Assembly: GCA_035523875.1 (NCBI GenBank)
Contig: DATKPY010000011.1
Span: 1-64,000, forward strand
DNA length: 64,000 nucleotides
Direction of reading: 5' to 3'
DNA from: JASHUC01 sp035523875
GTDB lineage: Bacteria; Pseudomonadota; Gammaproteobacteria; Steroidobacterales; Steroidobacteraceae
A program made the translations under genes and the position numbers. Below the pieces are notes generated by a model, which worked only from the letters and a program-made list of their open reading frames with translations, did no database searches and was not told the DNA's origin. This document shows positions 1 through 7,908 of this stretch, in pieces; position 1 is the first letter of the stretch; every line of letters begins with the position of its first letter.

Positions 1-636
1 CTTGATGCGCTCGGCGTGCCGGGCTTCGAGCTCGGCGACGACGCGCTCGAGCGGGAGGTTGCGCGCCTCGAGCAGCAGCAGCAGGTGGAAGAGAAGGTCG
101 GCAGTCTCGCCCACGAGCTTCTCGTCCGTCTCCGCGACAGCGGCGAGCGCGACCTCGAGCCCTTCCTCGCCAACTTTCTGCGCGATGCGTTTCAGGCCCT
201 GGGCGTACAGGCGCGCCGTGTAGCTTCCCTCGGGGCGCTCGACGATGCGCCGCTCGAGAATCCGCTTTAGCTCTGCCAGGAAGCCGAGGCCCTCGGCGGC
301 CGTGTGCGGGCCGTCGCCGAAGCAGGTGCGCGTGCCGGTGTGGCACACCGGCCCTTGCGGCCACGCGGTGAGAAGCAGCGTATCGGCGTCGCAGTCCGCG
401 TGGATGCTCTCGAGCAGCAGATGATTGCCGGAGCGCTCGCCTTTCTCCCACAGGCGCTGCTTGCTGCGGCTGAAGAACACCACGCGGCGGCGCTCGAGCG
501 TCGCGTGCAGCGCCTCCCGGCTCATGAACCCGAGCATCAGCACGGCGCCGCTCCCCGCATGCTGCACGATCGCTGGGATGAGCCCGCCGCCCTTCGCGAA
601 ATCGAGCTGGGAGACCTGATCGAACGACACGGACAT
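1..636 (-). CDS. hisIE: Bifunctional phosphoribosyl-AMP cyclohydrolase / phosphoribosyl-ATP pyrophosphatase, cut by window edge
   Basis: Cytoplasmic enzyme for the second and third steps of histidine synthesis: it removes pyrophosphate from PR-ATP and opens the ring of PR-AMP. The frame starts at ATG (634-636, MSVSFDQVSQ) and is open to base 1, giving 212 residues without the stop. The HisI domain is N-terminal, with the metal-binding stretch DCDADTLLL and a later CHTGTRTC. The HisE domain follows, with VGEEGLEVALAA typical of PR-ATP pyrophosphatases. It lies 23 bp after hisF and is the last his gene seen here. Fused HisIE is usual in gammaproteobacteria. Only the C-terminal end is missing. 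Confidence 0.95.
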   Translation of the reverse strand, partial: MSVSFDQVSQLDFAKGGGLIPAIVQHAGSGAVLMLGFMSREALHATLERRRVVFFSRSKQRLWEKGERSGNHLLLESIHADCDADTLLLTAWPQGPVCHTGTRTCFGDGPHTAAEGLGFLAELKRILERRIVERPEGSYTARLYAQGLKRIAQKVGEEGLEVALAAVAETDEKLVGETADLLFHLLLLLEARNLPLERVVAELEARHAERIK

Positions 637-659
637 CGTGGCACCTCGCGTGCGCGCGC

Positions 660-1433
660 TCACGGCCAGGGCCGCACGGCGATGCCGTCGGCGGCGAGCG
701 CGCGCTTGAGCTCGTGGATTGCGATCGCACCGCTATGCAGTACGCTCGCGGCGAGCGCCGCATCGACGGCGGCGAGCTCGAACACGGCGCGGAAATGCTC
801 GATCGCACCCGCCCCGCCGGAGGCGACGAGCGGCACGCGGCAGCGCGCGCGCACGGCCGCGAGCTGCGCGAGATCGTAGCCGTGACGCACGCCGTCGCTC
901 GACATGCAGTTGAGGACGATCTCCCCGGCGCCGCGGTCCTGCACCTCCGCGACCCACTCGAGCGTGTCGCGGCCGGAATCGCGCGTGCGCTGCGGGTCGC
1001 CGGTAAACTGATACACCCGATAGCCGCTTGCGGCGGTGAAGCTGTCGATGCCGACCACGACACATTGTGCACCGAAGCGCCCACTCAGCTCCTCGATGAG
1101 GCGCGGGTTCGCGAGCGCCGGTGAATTGATCGATATCTTCTCCGCGCCGGCGTTGAGCACCTGCTCGGCATCGGCGATCGAGCGGATGCCGCCGGCGACG
1201 CAGAAGGGAATGTCGAGCACTCGGGCGACCCGCGCCACCCAATCGCGATCGACTGAGCGTCCCTCGGGGCTCGCGGTGATGTCGTAGAAGACGAGCTCGT
1301 CGGCGCCTTCGTCACGGTAGCGAGCGGCGAGATCGAGGATGTCCCCGACGACGCGATGGTCGCGGAAGCGCACCCCTTTTACGACCTGGCCGTCGCGGAC
1401 GTCGAGGCAGGGGATGATGCGTTTGGCAAGAAT
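660..1433 (-). CDS. hisF: Imidazole glycerol phosphate synthase cyclase subunit HisF
   Basis: Cyclase half of IGP synthase. It uses ammonia from HisH to turn PRFAR into imidazole glycerol phosphate and AICAR. It is a TIM barrel with the family start LAKRIIPCLDV and the phosphate loops VAGGIRS and ASGGAGA. The start is unusual: no ATG, GTG or TTG lies just before this motif. The codon where Met is expected is ATT (1431-1433), preceded by GAGGAG with an 8-base gap. Starting there gives 257 residues, the normal HisF length. The nearest standard in-frame start is GTG at 1482-1484, which would add 17 residues and lacks a good ribosome site. The gene overlaps the end of hisA by about 55 bp. Identity is certain; the start is inferred. 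Confidence 0.93.
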   Translation of the reverse strand: MLAKRIIPCLDVRDGQVVKGVRFRDHRVVGDILDLAARYRDEGADELVFYDITASPEGRSVDRDWVARVARVLDIPFCVAGGIRSIADAEQVLNAGAEKISINSPALANPRLIEELSGRFGAQCVVVGIDSFTAASGYRVYQFTGDPQRTRDSGRDTLEWVAEVQDRGAGEIVLNCMSSDGVRHGYDLAQLAAVRARCRVPLVASGGAGAIEHFRAVFELAAVDAALAASVLHSGAIAIHELKRALAADGIAVRPWP

Positions 1434-2158
1434 GGTCGCAACTCCTCGGAACTGATGCGCTGCTCGAGCAGGGCCTTGCCGCACACCGCGGCGCTCACAC
1501 CGAGCTCCGCGAGTGCCGCGAGATCGGGGGCGTCGCGCACGCCGCCTGAGGCTTGCCATGCGATCTGCGGAAAGCGCTGCAGCGCCTCGCGGTAGAGATC
1601 GAGATTCGGGCCGGCGAGTGCCCCGTCGCGGTCGATGTCGGTGCAGAGCACGTGCCGCACGCCGCGGTCCGCGAACGGCGCCACGGCCTGCCACAGACTC
1701 ACCGCGCCGCCCGCGGTCCATCCGCGTGTGCGTACGCGCGGCTCGCCGTGCGGATCGGTGCGCACGTCGAAGGCGAGGCACACCCGCTCGGGGCCGAGTC
1801 GGGCGAGCCAGTCGGCCGTCTCGAGCGGGCGCTCGACCGCTGCGCTGCCGACCACGACGCGCGCGATGCCCTGGCGCAGCAGATCATCGAGCGCCTCGGC
1901 CGTACGCAGCCCACCGCCAACCTGCAGGCTCACGGCCGGCTGCGAGGCGAGTGCGAGGATGATGGGGCGGTTCGCGGCGACCCCGTCCCGCGCCCCATCG
2001 AGATCGACCACGTGAAGCCAGGACGCCCCGAGTGCGCGATAGCGCGCGAGCAGCGCTTGCGGGCTCAACTCGTAGCGCGTCTCGGCGCCGAAGTCGCCTT
2101 GGTAGAGCCGCACGCAGCGTCCATGCCGCAGATCGATCGCGGGCATGAGCAGCATCAT
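1379..2158 (-). CDS. hisA: ProFAR isomerase HisA
   Basis: Phosphoribosylformimino-5-aminoimidazole carboxamide ribotide isomerase, the Amadori isomerase of histidine synthesis that feeds IGP synthase. The barrel starts with MPAIDLRHGRCVRLYQGD, which carries the catalytic Asp, and has LQVGGGLRTAEAL and the second catalytic Asp in CTDIDRDGALAGPN. ATG at 2158 overlaps the hisH stop (ATGA); two more in-frame Met codons lie within the next four residues. The product of 259 residues is slightly longer than usual because its 3' end runs into hisF, so the last 18 or so residues may be a dispensable tail. Confidence 0.95.
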   Translation of the reverse strand: MMLLMPAIDLRHGRCVRLYQGDFGAETRYELSPQALLARYRALGASWLHVVDLDGARDGVAANRPIILALASQPAVSLQVGGGLRTAEALDDLLRQGIARVVVGSAAVERPLETADWLARLGPERVCLAFDVRTDPHGEPRVRTRGWTAGGAVSLWQAVAPFADRGVRHVLCTDIDRDGALAGPNLDLYREALQRFPQIAWQASGGVRDAPDLAALAELGVSAAVCGKALLEQRISSEELRPFLPNASSPASTSATARS

Positions 2159-2751
2159 TCCACCTCGAGGAAGTTCGCGAGGATCCGCGCGCCGGCGCCA
2201 CCGGAGCGTTCCGGATGGAACTGCGTACCCCAGAAATTGCGGTGGCGCACGAGGGCGGAGAGCTCGACCCCGTAGTGCGTCGTCGCCCGGGTCGCAGCCG
2301 TGACCGGTGCGGCGAAGCTGTGGACAAAGTAGACGTGGGCGCCCGCCGGGACCGACTCCATGAGCGGGTCGTCCGCGCACGGGCTCAGCTGATTCCAGCC
2401 CATGTGCGGCACCGGTAGCCCGGGAGTGGAGGGGAGCCGGCGGACCGTATCGGGAAGCACTCCGAGGCACGGCGTTGCGCCCTCTTCAGAGGCACGGTAG
2501 AGGAGCTGCATCCCGAGACAGATCCCGAGCACCGGCTGCGCGAGGCTCGGCAGGCGGGCTGCGAGGCCCGAGGCGGCAAGCCGCCTCATCGCATCGCGCG
2601 CCGAGCCGACGCCGGGCAGGATCACGCGGGCGGCCGCCGCGATCGCCGCGGAGTCGCTCGAGACATGCGCCCGCGCTCCGAGCCGCTCGAGGGCATAGCG
2701 CAGCGATGCGAGGTTCGCGCCGCCGCTGTCGATGATGATGACCTCCTTCAC
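2155..2751 (-). CDS. hisH: Imidazole glycerol phosphate synthase glutaminase subunit HisH
   Basis: Class I glutamine amidotransferase that makes ammonia for HisF. It is 198 residues, the family length. The nucleophile Cys is in GICLGMQLLY near residue 79 and the His-Glu pair is in TQFHPERSGG near the C terminus. The oxyanion-strand region reads VILPGVGSARD. The stop overlaps the hisA start by four bases. It lies 15 bp downstream of hisB, so translation of B, H, A and F is probably linked. Confidence 0.96.
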   Translation of the reverse strand: MKEVIIIDSGGANLASLRYALERLGARAHVSSDSAAIAAAARVILPGVGSARDAMRRLAASGLAARLPSLAQPVLGICLGMQLLYRASEEGATPCLGVLPDTVRRLPSTPGLPVPHMGWNQLSPCADDPLMESVPAGAHVYFVHSFAAPVTAATRATTHYGVELSALVRHRNFWGTQFHPERSGGAGARILANFLEVE

Positions 2752-2766
2752 GCCGTGGCCGCCGCG

Positions 2767-3852
2767 CTACAGCACGCCCTTCGTCGTCGGCAGGTCGAAT
2801 CCCTCGCGGCGGAAAGCCCGCCGCAGCGAGCGGCCGACGCCTTTGAAGCAGGCCTCGATCATGTGGTGGGTGTTCTCCCCGCTCACGCGCACGTGGATCG
2901 CCGCCCCGAGGCTCTCGGCGAGCGAGCGGAAGAAGTGCGGGACGAGCTCGGTCGGCAGTCCCCCGACCTCGGTGCGCCCGAAACGTCCCTCGAAGAGCGC
3001 ATACGGGCGGCCCGAGAGGTCGATCGCCACCTGCGCCTCGGATTCGTCCATCGGCAGCAGGAAGCCGTAGCGAGCGATCCCGGCCTTGCCGCCGAGCGCC
3101 CGGCGCAACGCCTCCCCGAGCGTGAGCGCGCAATCCTCGACCGTGTGGTGCTCGTCGATGTGCAAGTCGCCCGCACACGCGAGATCGAGCGCGAAGCCGC
3201 CGTGCTTGGCGAGCTGCTCGAGCATGTGATCGAAGAAGCCGATGCCGGTGCGTGCGCGCACCGGCTCGCGCGAGTCGAGGTCCACGCGCACGCGCACCTG
3301 CGTCTCGTGCGTGATGCGCTCGAGCTCGGCGCGCCGCGCGAGGAGCTCGCGCACGATGGCCGGCCAGCTCTCCTCCGCGCTGCCGTGACGGCGGATGCGC
3401 AGACCGCGCACGCCGAGATTGCGCGCGAGCTCGATGTCGGTGTCGCGATCGCCCACGACGGCGCTGCGCGAGAGGTCGACGCCGGTCTCGGCAACCAGAT
3501 GCCGCACGAGTCCGGTGCCCGGCTTGCGGCACTCGCAGCCGTCCTCCAGCACATGCGGGCAGATGAGCACCGCGTCGAACTCGATCCCCTGCGAGCCGAA
3601 GGTATCGAGGATGAAGCGATGCGCCGACTCGAACGCGGCGGCGGGCAGCCTCGGGGTGCCGAGCCCGTCCTGGTTGGTGACGATCACGAGGCGGAAGCCC
3701 GCGCGCTGCAGCTCGGCGAGCGCGGCGAATACCCCGGGCATGAACCGGACTTTCTCGATCGCATCGACCTGCTCGTCCTGCGGCTCCTCGACCAGCGTGC
3801 CGTCGCGATCGACGATGAGAAGCGGTGTGGCGGTGCTCACGGGGTTGGCCAT
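2767..3852 (-). CDS. hisB: Bifunctional histidinol-phosphatase / imidazoleglycerol-phosphate dehydratase
   Basis: Two-domain HisB of the enterobacterial type, 361 residues. The N-terminal HAD phosphatase (about 1-165) has the DxDGT motif in LLIVDRDGTL, the VTNQDG loop, zinc-type residues in CPHVLEDGCECRKPG, and VVGDRDTD. It cleaves histidinol phosphate. The C-terminal dehydratase (about 170-361) has the metal-binding histidine clusters FFDHMLEQLAKHGG, DEHHTVED and ENTHHMIEACFK. ATG at 3852 shares its A with the hisC stop (TGATG). The fusion is typical of gammaproteobacteria and Bacteroidetes. Confidence 0.96.
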   Translation of the reverse strand: MANPVSTATPLLIVDRDGTLVEEPQDEQVDAIEKVRFMPGVFAALAELQRAGFRLVIVTNQDGLGTPRLPAAAFESAHRFILDTFGSQGIEFDAVLICPHVLEDGCECRKPGTGLVRHLVAETGVDLSRSAVVGDRDTDIELARNLGVRGLRIRRHGSAEESWPAIVRELLARRAELERITHETQVRVRVDLDSREPVRARTGIGFFDHMLEQLAKHGGFALDLACAGDLHIDEHHTVEDCALTLGEALRRALGGKAGIARYGFLLPMDESEAQVAIDLSGRPYALFEGRFGRTEVGGLPTELVPHFFRSLAESLGAAIHVRVSGENTHHMIEACFKGVGRSLRRAFRREGFDLPTTKGVL

Positions 3853-4946
3853 CAGTCGAGTGCGCCGAGCGCGCCGATGAGCCGGGTGTTCTGCTCGGCC
3901 GAGCCGACCGTGATGCGCAGATGGCGCGACAGTCCCGGCTGCGTGCGCACATCGCGCACCAGGAGTCCCCCGGCGCGGGCGCGGGCGAAGGCGCTGGCGG
4001 CATCGCGGAATTCGACCAGGAGGAAGTTCGCGGCGCTCGGCCATACGCGCGTGACCGCCGGCAAGCTCGCGAGTGAGCGCGCAAGCCGCTCGCGCTCGGT
4101 GCGGACGCACGCCACGCGCGCATCCGCCGCAGCCACCTCCTCGGGCGCGAGCGCGGCGCGCACCGTTTCGATCGTCGGCTGGGTGAGCGCGTAGGGCGGG
4201 ATGAGCTTGCGTAGCAGTGCGACGATCTGCGGGGTCGCGATGAGCGTGCCGCAGCGCGCGCCAGCGAGCCCGAAAGCCTTGGAGAGCGTGCGCACGACGG
4301 TGAGGTACGGTTGAGTGCGTACGTGCCGGGCCATGCTCGGGGCGCCGGAGAACTCGAGATACGCCTCGTCGATCACGAGCAGCGCTCGACCGGCGAGCGA
4401 CTCCGCGAGCTCGAGGAGCACGCGCTCCGGGACGAGGTTGCCCGTCGGATTGTTCGGTGTGCACACATAAACGAGCTTCACGGGGCTCGCCGGCGCCGAG
4501 CATCGCTCGAGAATCCCCGCAACGTCGAGCGCGAAGCCGCGCTCGGCCAGGAGCGGTACGCGCGCGACGGCGGCACCCTGGATGCGCGCGGCCACCGCGT
4601 ACATGCCGAAGGTGGGCGGGCAGACGACCACGGCGTCGGTGCCCGCGCGGCAAAAGGCGCGCGTGAGCAGATCGATCGCCTCGTCGCTGCCGCGGCCGAC
4701 CAGCACCTCGGACGGCTCGACGCCGTAGAGCGCGGCGAGCCGCTCGATGAGCAGACGCGGCTGCGGCTCGGGGTAGCGATTGAGTCCGGCGAGCGTCGGA
4801 TCGCCGCTCGGCCGCCACGGCAGCTCGTTCGCATGGAGCCGCTCGAGCTGCGGCTCCCAGGCGGCATGCTCGTAGGGCTTGAGCTCGAGCAGTTCCGGTC
4901 GCGCGAGAGCGAGCGGGGAGGGCGCAGCTCTGAGGCTCGCGTTCAC
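3852..4946 (-). CDS. hisC: Histidinol-phosphate aminotransferase
   Basis: PLP fold type I aminotransferase that makes histidinol phosphate from imidazole acetol phosphate and glutamate. Visible signatures are HANELPWRPSGD, the CTPNNPTGN loop, IDEAYLEF with the cofactor-contacting Asp, and the PLP-Lys in RTLSKAFGLAGAR. Length is 364 residues. The start is GTG (4944-4946), which overlaps the hisD stop as GTGA and begins MNASLRAAP. It is one of several his junctions with a four-base overlap. Confidence 0.95.
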   Translation of the reverse strand: MNASLRAAPSPLALARPELLELKPYEHAAWEPQLERLHANELPWRPSGDPTLAGLNRYPEPQPRLLIERLAALYGVEPSEVLVGRGSDEAIDLLTRAFCRAGTDAVVVCPPTFGMYAVAARIQGAAVARVPLLAERGFALDVAGILERCSAPASPVKLVYVCTPNNPTGNLVPERVLLELAESLAGRALLVIDEAYLEFSGAPSMARHVRTQPYLTVVRTLSKAFGLAGARCGTLIATPQIVALLRKLIPPYALTQPTIETVRAALAPEEVAAADARVACVRTERERLARSLASLPAVTRVWPSAANFLLVEFRDAASAFARARAGGLLVRDVRTQPGLSRHLRITVGSAEQNTRLIGALGALD

Positions 4947-6250
4947 GGTCGCGTGCCGAGCAGCGCGAGGCGGCGCGTGATCGCCGCGGCGTGCGCATCG
5001 AGCCCCTCGAGCCGGGCAAGCTCGGCGGCCACGGGACCGAGCTCTGCGAGGCCGCCTGCGGAGATCTCCTGCACGGTGATGCGCTTCATGAAGTCGAGCG
5101 TCGAGAGGCCGCTGTAGGCGCGAGCGTAACCGTACGTCGGCAGCACGTGGTTGGTGCCCGAGCAGTAATCCCCGAGCGGCTCCGCCGACCACGGACCCAG
5201 GAACACCGAGCCGGCGTTGCGCACATGCTCGAGCCAACGCCGCGGCTCGCGAACGTGCAGGATCAGATGCTCCGGTGCGTACGCGTTCGCGATTGCGACC
5301 GCTCCGGCGAGATCGGCCGCCACGATGCAGCGGCTTGCGGCGAGCGAGCGCTCGAGAATGCTCTGCCGCGAGAGCATCCGGCGCTGGCGCTCGACCGCGT
5401 CGGCGACTTCGTGGGCGAGACCGTGATCGGTGGTCACGAGGACCGCCTGCGACTGCGCGTCGTGCTCCGCCTGCGCGAGAAGATCCGCGGCCACGAGCTC
5501 GGCGCGCGCCGAGCGGTCCGCGACGACGAGGACCTCGGAAGGACCCGCGGGCAGATCGCAGGCGGCACCCTCCGGATCCGCGGCGACGAGCTGCTTCGCC
5601 TCGGTCACCCACGCGTTGCCCGGCCCAAACACCTTGTCCACCTTCGGGATGCTCGCCGTCCCGTATGCGAGCGCGGCGACCGCGTGCGCGCCGCCCACCT
5701 TGAAGACCGTGTCGATGCCGCAGAGCTCGGCGGCCACCAGCACGGCGGCGTGCGCGTCCCCGTCGCGACCGGGTGGCGTGCACAGCACGCGCTGCGGACA
5801 GCCGGCGAGGCGTGCGGGAACTGCGAGCATCACGACGGCGGACGGGAGTGGTGCCGACCCCGCCGGCACGTACAGGCCGACGGAGGAGATGGGACGCAGA
5901 ATGCGCTCGCAGCGCACTCCCGGCATCACCTCGAGCGCGACGGCGGGCAGCGCCTGCGCCGCGTGAAACGCCGTGACATTCTCGATCGCACGGCGCAGAG
6001 CGGCGATCTGCGCAGAGCTCACCGCGGCGCGCGCGGCAGCGAACTCGGCGGCCGAGACGGCGAGGCGCTCCAGGCGCACACCATCGAAGCGCTCGGTCAG
6101 GCCTCTGAGCGCCGCATCCCCGTCGCGACGGACAGCGGCGATGATCTCGCGGACGCTCGCAGTCACCTCATCGCGGCGGCCGAGTGCTGGCCGGGCGAGG
6201 GCCGCGCGGCGCGCGGGCTCATCGAGGTCTTGCCAGGTGAGGATGCGCAT
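4943..6250 (-). CDS. hisD: Histidinol dehydrogenase
   Basis: NAD-dependent zinc enzyme that oxidises histidinol to histidine in two steps. The 435-residue protein has the family core: FKVGGAHAVAALAYGT, KVDKVFGPGNAWVTEAK, the zinc-ligand stretch LLAQAEHDAQSQA, and the C-terminal GTNHVLPTYGYARAYSG. I chose the start MRILTWQDL (6248-6250). An upstream in-frame ATG at 6295 would only add residues read out of the hisG 3' end. Only 4 bp separate it from the hisG stop. Confidence 0.96.
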   Translation of the reverse strand: MRILTWQDLDEPARRAALARPALGRRDEVTASVREIIAAVRRDGDAALRGLTERFDGVRLERLAVSAAEFAAARAAVSSAQIAALRRAIENVTAFHAAQALPAVALEVMPGVRCERILRPISSVGLYVPAGSAPLPSAVVMLAVPARLAGCPQRVLCTPPGRDGDAHAAVLVAAELCGIDTVFKVGGAHAVAALAYGTASIPKVDKVFGPGNAWVTEAKQLVAADPEGAACDLPAGPSEVLVVADRSARAELVAADLLAQAEHDAQSQAVLVTTDHGLAHEVADAVERQRRMLSRQSILERSLAASRCIVAADLAGAVAIANAYAPEHLILHVREPRRWLEHVRNAGSVFLGPWSAEPLGDYCSGTNHVLPTYGYARAYSGLSTLDFMKRITVQEISAGGLAELGPVAAELARLEGLDAHAAAITRRLALLGTRP

Positions 6251-6254
6251 GGGA

Positions 6255-7154
6255 TCAGTCGAGCATCTTCTCGACGGGCAGCACCAGCAGCGCACTCGCC
6301 CCCGCCCGCTTCAATCCCTCGAGCGTTTCCCAGAAGACGTTCTCGCGGCACACGGCGTGCACCGCGACCTTATCCGGATGGCCCTCGAGGGGAATGATGG
6401 TCGGCGCCTCGCACCCCGGCAACAGCCGGCGCACCTCCTCGAGGGCCGCGCGCGGCGCATGCAGCAGGATGTACTTGCTCTCGCGCACCTGCTGCACCCC
6501 GTCGATGCGCTTGAGAAGCCGCTGTACCCACTCGTGCTTCTCGGCTGCGAGGGTGACGGGCGTACGGATCAGCACGGCATGGCTCTCGAGCACCGTCTCC
6601 ACCTCGCGCAGGTGGTTCGCCTGCAGCGTCGAGCCGGTCGAGACCAGATCGCAGATCGCATCGGCGCGGCCGAGGCGCGGGGCGATCTCCACCGACCCCG
6701 ACAGAATGACGATCTCCGCGCTCACGTCCCGCTCGGCGAGGTAGCGCTCGAGGAGATGGGGATAGGTGGTCGCGATGCGCTTGCCGGCGAGAGAGCCCAA
6801 GCCCGCAAAGCGCGCCTCGATGGGCACGGCAAGCGAGAGTCGGCAGCGCCCGAAATCGAGGGTGCGGATCGGCTCGAAGCGCGCGCTCTGGCCGCGGGCG
6901 GTGAGCTCGAGGCGCTTCTCCTCGAGCACGTTGAGGCCGACGAGCCCGAGGTCGCAGACATCCTCCTGCACCAGGTCGGGAATGTCGTCGTCGCGCACGA
7001 AGAGCACATCGAGCGGCATGTTCTCACCGAACCCCATCAGCTGATCCTTGCCGCGGGAGAGCTTGAGCCCGCAACGCGTGAGGAGATCGAGGCACGGCTC
7101 GGTGAGACGCCCGGACTTCTGCACGGCGAGCTTCAAGCGCAGATCCTCAGGCAT
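6255..7154 (-). CDS. hisG: ATP phosphoribosyltransferase, long form
   Basis: First committed step of histidine synthesis, joining ATP and PRPP; normally inhibited by histidine. At 299 residues it is the long form (HisG-L) with a C-terminal ACT-like regulatory domain, so no HisZ partner is expected. It starts MPEDLRLKLAVQKSGRL and has the PRPP-binding region DAICDLVSTGSTL. The start overlaps the preceding regulator gene by 8 bp, so regulator and enzyme are probably co-translated. Confidence 0.96.
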   Translation of the reverse strand: MPEDLRLKLAVQKSGRLTEPCLDLLTRCGLKLSRGKDQLMGFGENMPLDVLFVRDDDIPDLVQEDVCDLGLVGLNVLEEKRLELTARGQSARFEPIRTLDFGRCRLSLAVPIEARFAGLGSLAGKRIATTYPHLLERYLAERDVSAEIVILSGSVEIAPRLGRADAICDLVSTGSTLQANHLREVETVLESHAVLIRTPVTLAAEKHEWVQRLLKRIDGVQQVRESKYILLHAPRAALEEVRRLLPGCEAPTIIPLEGHPDKVAVHAVCRENVFWETLEGLKRAGASALLVLPVEKMLD

Positions 7155-7518
7155 GCCGCTCTCCGTCCGTGCGGCGGGGCTCTGCGTCGCGCACGGCGGG
7201 GTCGCTGCGCCGCACGCTCGCGAGCCGGCGCGCGGCGAGGGCGTAGCCGCCGTTGCCGTTTGCGAGGAAGCGCGCGACGCGGCCGATGGTCGTGACGCTG
7301 ACACCCGTGACCGCGTGGATTTCCCGATACGGCATGCCGCGGCGCAGCCACTCGACGACGGCCCAGCGATCGGCCATCGCCTGGATCTCCGCGGGCGTGC
7401 ACAGATCGCGGAAGAATGCCCGGCATTCCTCCGGCGTGCGCAGCGCCGCCACGGCGGCGCACAGACCGCGCTCGGCGCGCGCCTCCTGGCGATGACTTAA
7501 GTTCCGGTGCAGCTTCAT
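7147..7518 (-). CDS. TrpR/YerC-family transcriptional regulator heading the his operon
   Basis: DNA-binding protein of 123 residues in the TrpR/YerC-YecD superfamily. Helical residues LRTPEECRAFFRDLCTPAEI are followed by the helix-turn-helix PYREIHAVTGVSVTTIGRVA, which matches the Trp-repressor reading head. As first gene of the his operon, overlapping hisG, it is most likely a histidine-sensing autorepressor; similar genes before hisG in Xanthomonadales have been called hisR. A near-perfect 24-bp palindrome lies 20 bp upstream of its ATG. The family and position are seen; the ligand is inferred. The C-terminal tail after residue 100 is rich in Arg and Asp and probably disordered. Confidence 0.88.
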   Translation of the reverse strand: MKLHRNLSHRQEARAERGLCAAVAALRTPEECRAFFRDLCTPAEIQAMADRWAVVEWLRRGMPYREIHAVTGVSVTTIGRVARFLANGNGGYALAARRLASVRRSDPAVRDAEPRRTDGERHA

Positions 7519-7538
7519 GGCTCCGCGCGTCCCGATCG

Positions 7539-7562
7539 AATGTAACAGCGCGCTATTACATT
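7539..7562. promoter_or_regulatory. Palindromic operator candidate for the his regulator
   Basis: A 24-bp inverted repeat: AATGTAA, C, AGCGCGCT, A, TTACATT. Eleven of the twelve base pairs match. It lies 20 bp upstream of the regulator ATG, between the his operon and the divergent met promoter. Trp-repressor relatives bind palindromes of about this size that overlap their own promoter, so this is the obvious autoregulatory site. No equally long palindrome is seen elsewhere in this intergenic region. Binding is inferred. Confidence 0.7.
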
Positions 7563-7626
7563 AGCACGAACGGCCGCGCCGGCGCCAATGAGCGTCGGCG
7601 CCGCGCCCGCAAGCGGAGCGGTTGCC

Positions 7627-7655
7627 TTGACGGTCCGCTGGGGCGCGCCTAGACT
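7627..7655 (+). promoter_or_regulatory. Sigma-70-type promoter of the met riboswitch transcript
   Basis: TTGACG (7627-7632) and TAGACT (7650-7655) are separated by 17 bp. Predicted transcription would start near 7662, at the foot of the SAM-I aptamer. Box quality, spacing and position relative to the riboswitch agree. Confidence 0.7.
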
Positions 7656-7663
7656 TTCCGCCC

Positions 7664-7778
7664 ACTCATCGAGACCGGCTGAGGGAAAGGCCCTTCGACG
7701 CCGGGGCAACCGCCAGGCCTAACCAGCCGGGAAAGGTGCCAACTCCTGCGACCCGCGCGAGCGGGGCGGCAGATGAGC
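7664..7778 (+). ncRNA. SAM-I (S-box) riboswitch aptamer
   Basis: The closing P1 stem is CTCATC (7665-7670) with GATGAG (7772-7777). Between them lie the conserved SAM-I segments in order: GAGA, CTGAGGGAAAGGCCC, GGGGCAACC, and GGTGCCAACTCCTGC. These match the S-box consensus for GAGGGA, GGCCC, GCAACC and GGTGCCAAnTCC. It precedes metX and metB, which fits shut-off of methionine synthesis when S-adenosylmethionine is plentiful. The 130 bases between aptamer and metX contain no strong U-tract terminator that I can see, so control may act on translation; the expression platform is not resolved. Confidence 0.93.
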
Positions 7779-7908
7779 GGTCAGCGCAGCCTCCATCCGT
7801 GGCATAGCGACGGAGCGGACGATGGGCGCGACGAACCCGCCTAGAACGCGCGGGCGCTCTGCAGGGGTATCGAGGAGCGACGAGCCCTGACCCCGGAGCC
7901 CCGAAGCG

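Noticed and set aside
1379..1500. Frameshift or sequencing error joining hisA and hisF
   Set aside because: Both proteins are full length with intact ends; the missing ATG of hisF is explained by ATT with a well-placed ribosome site.
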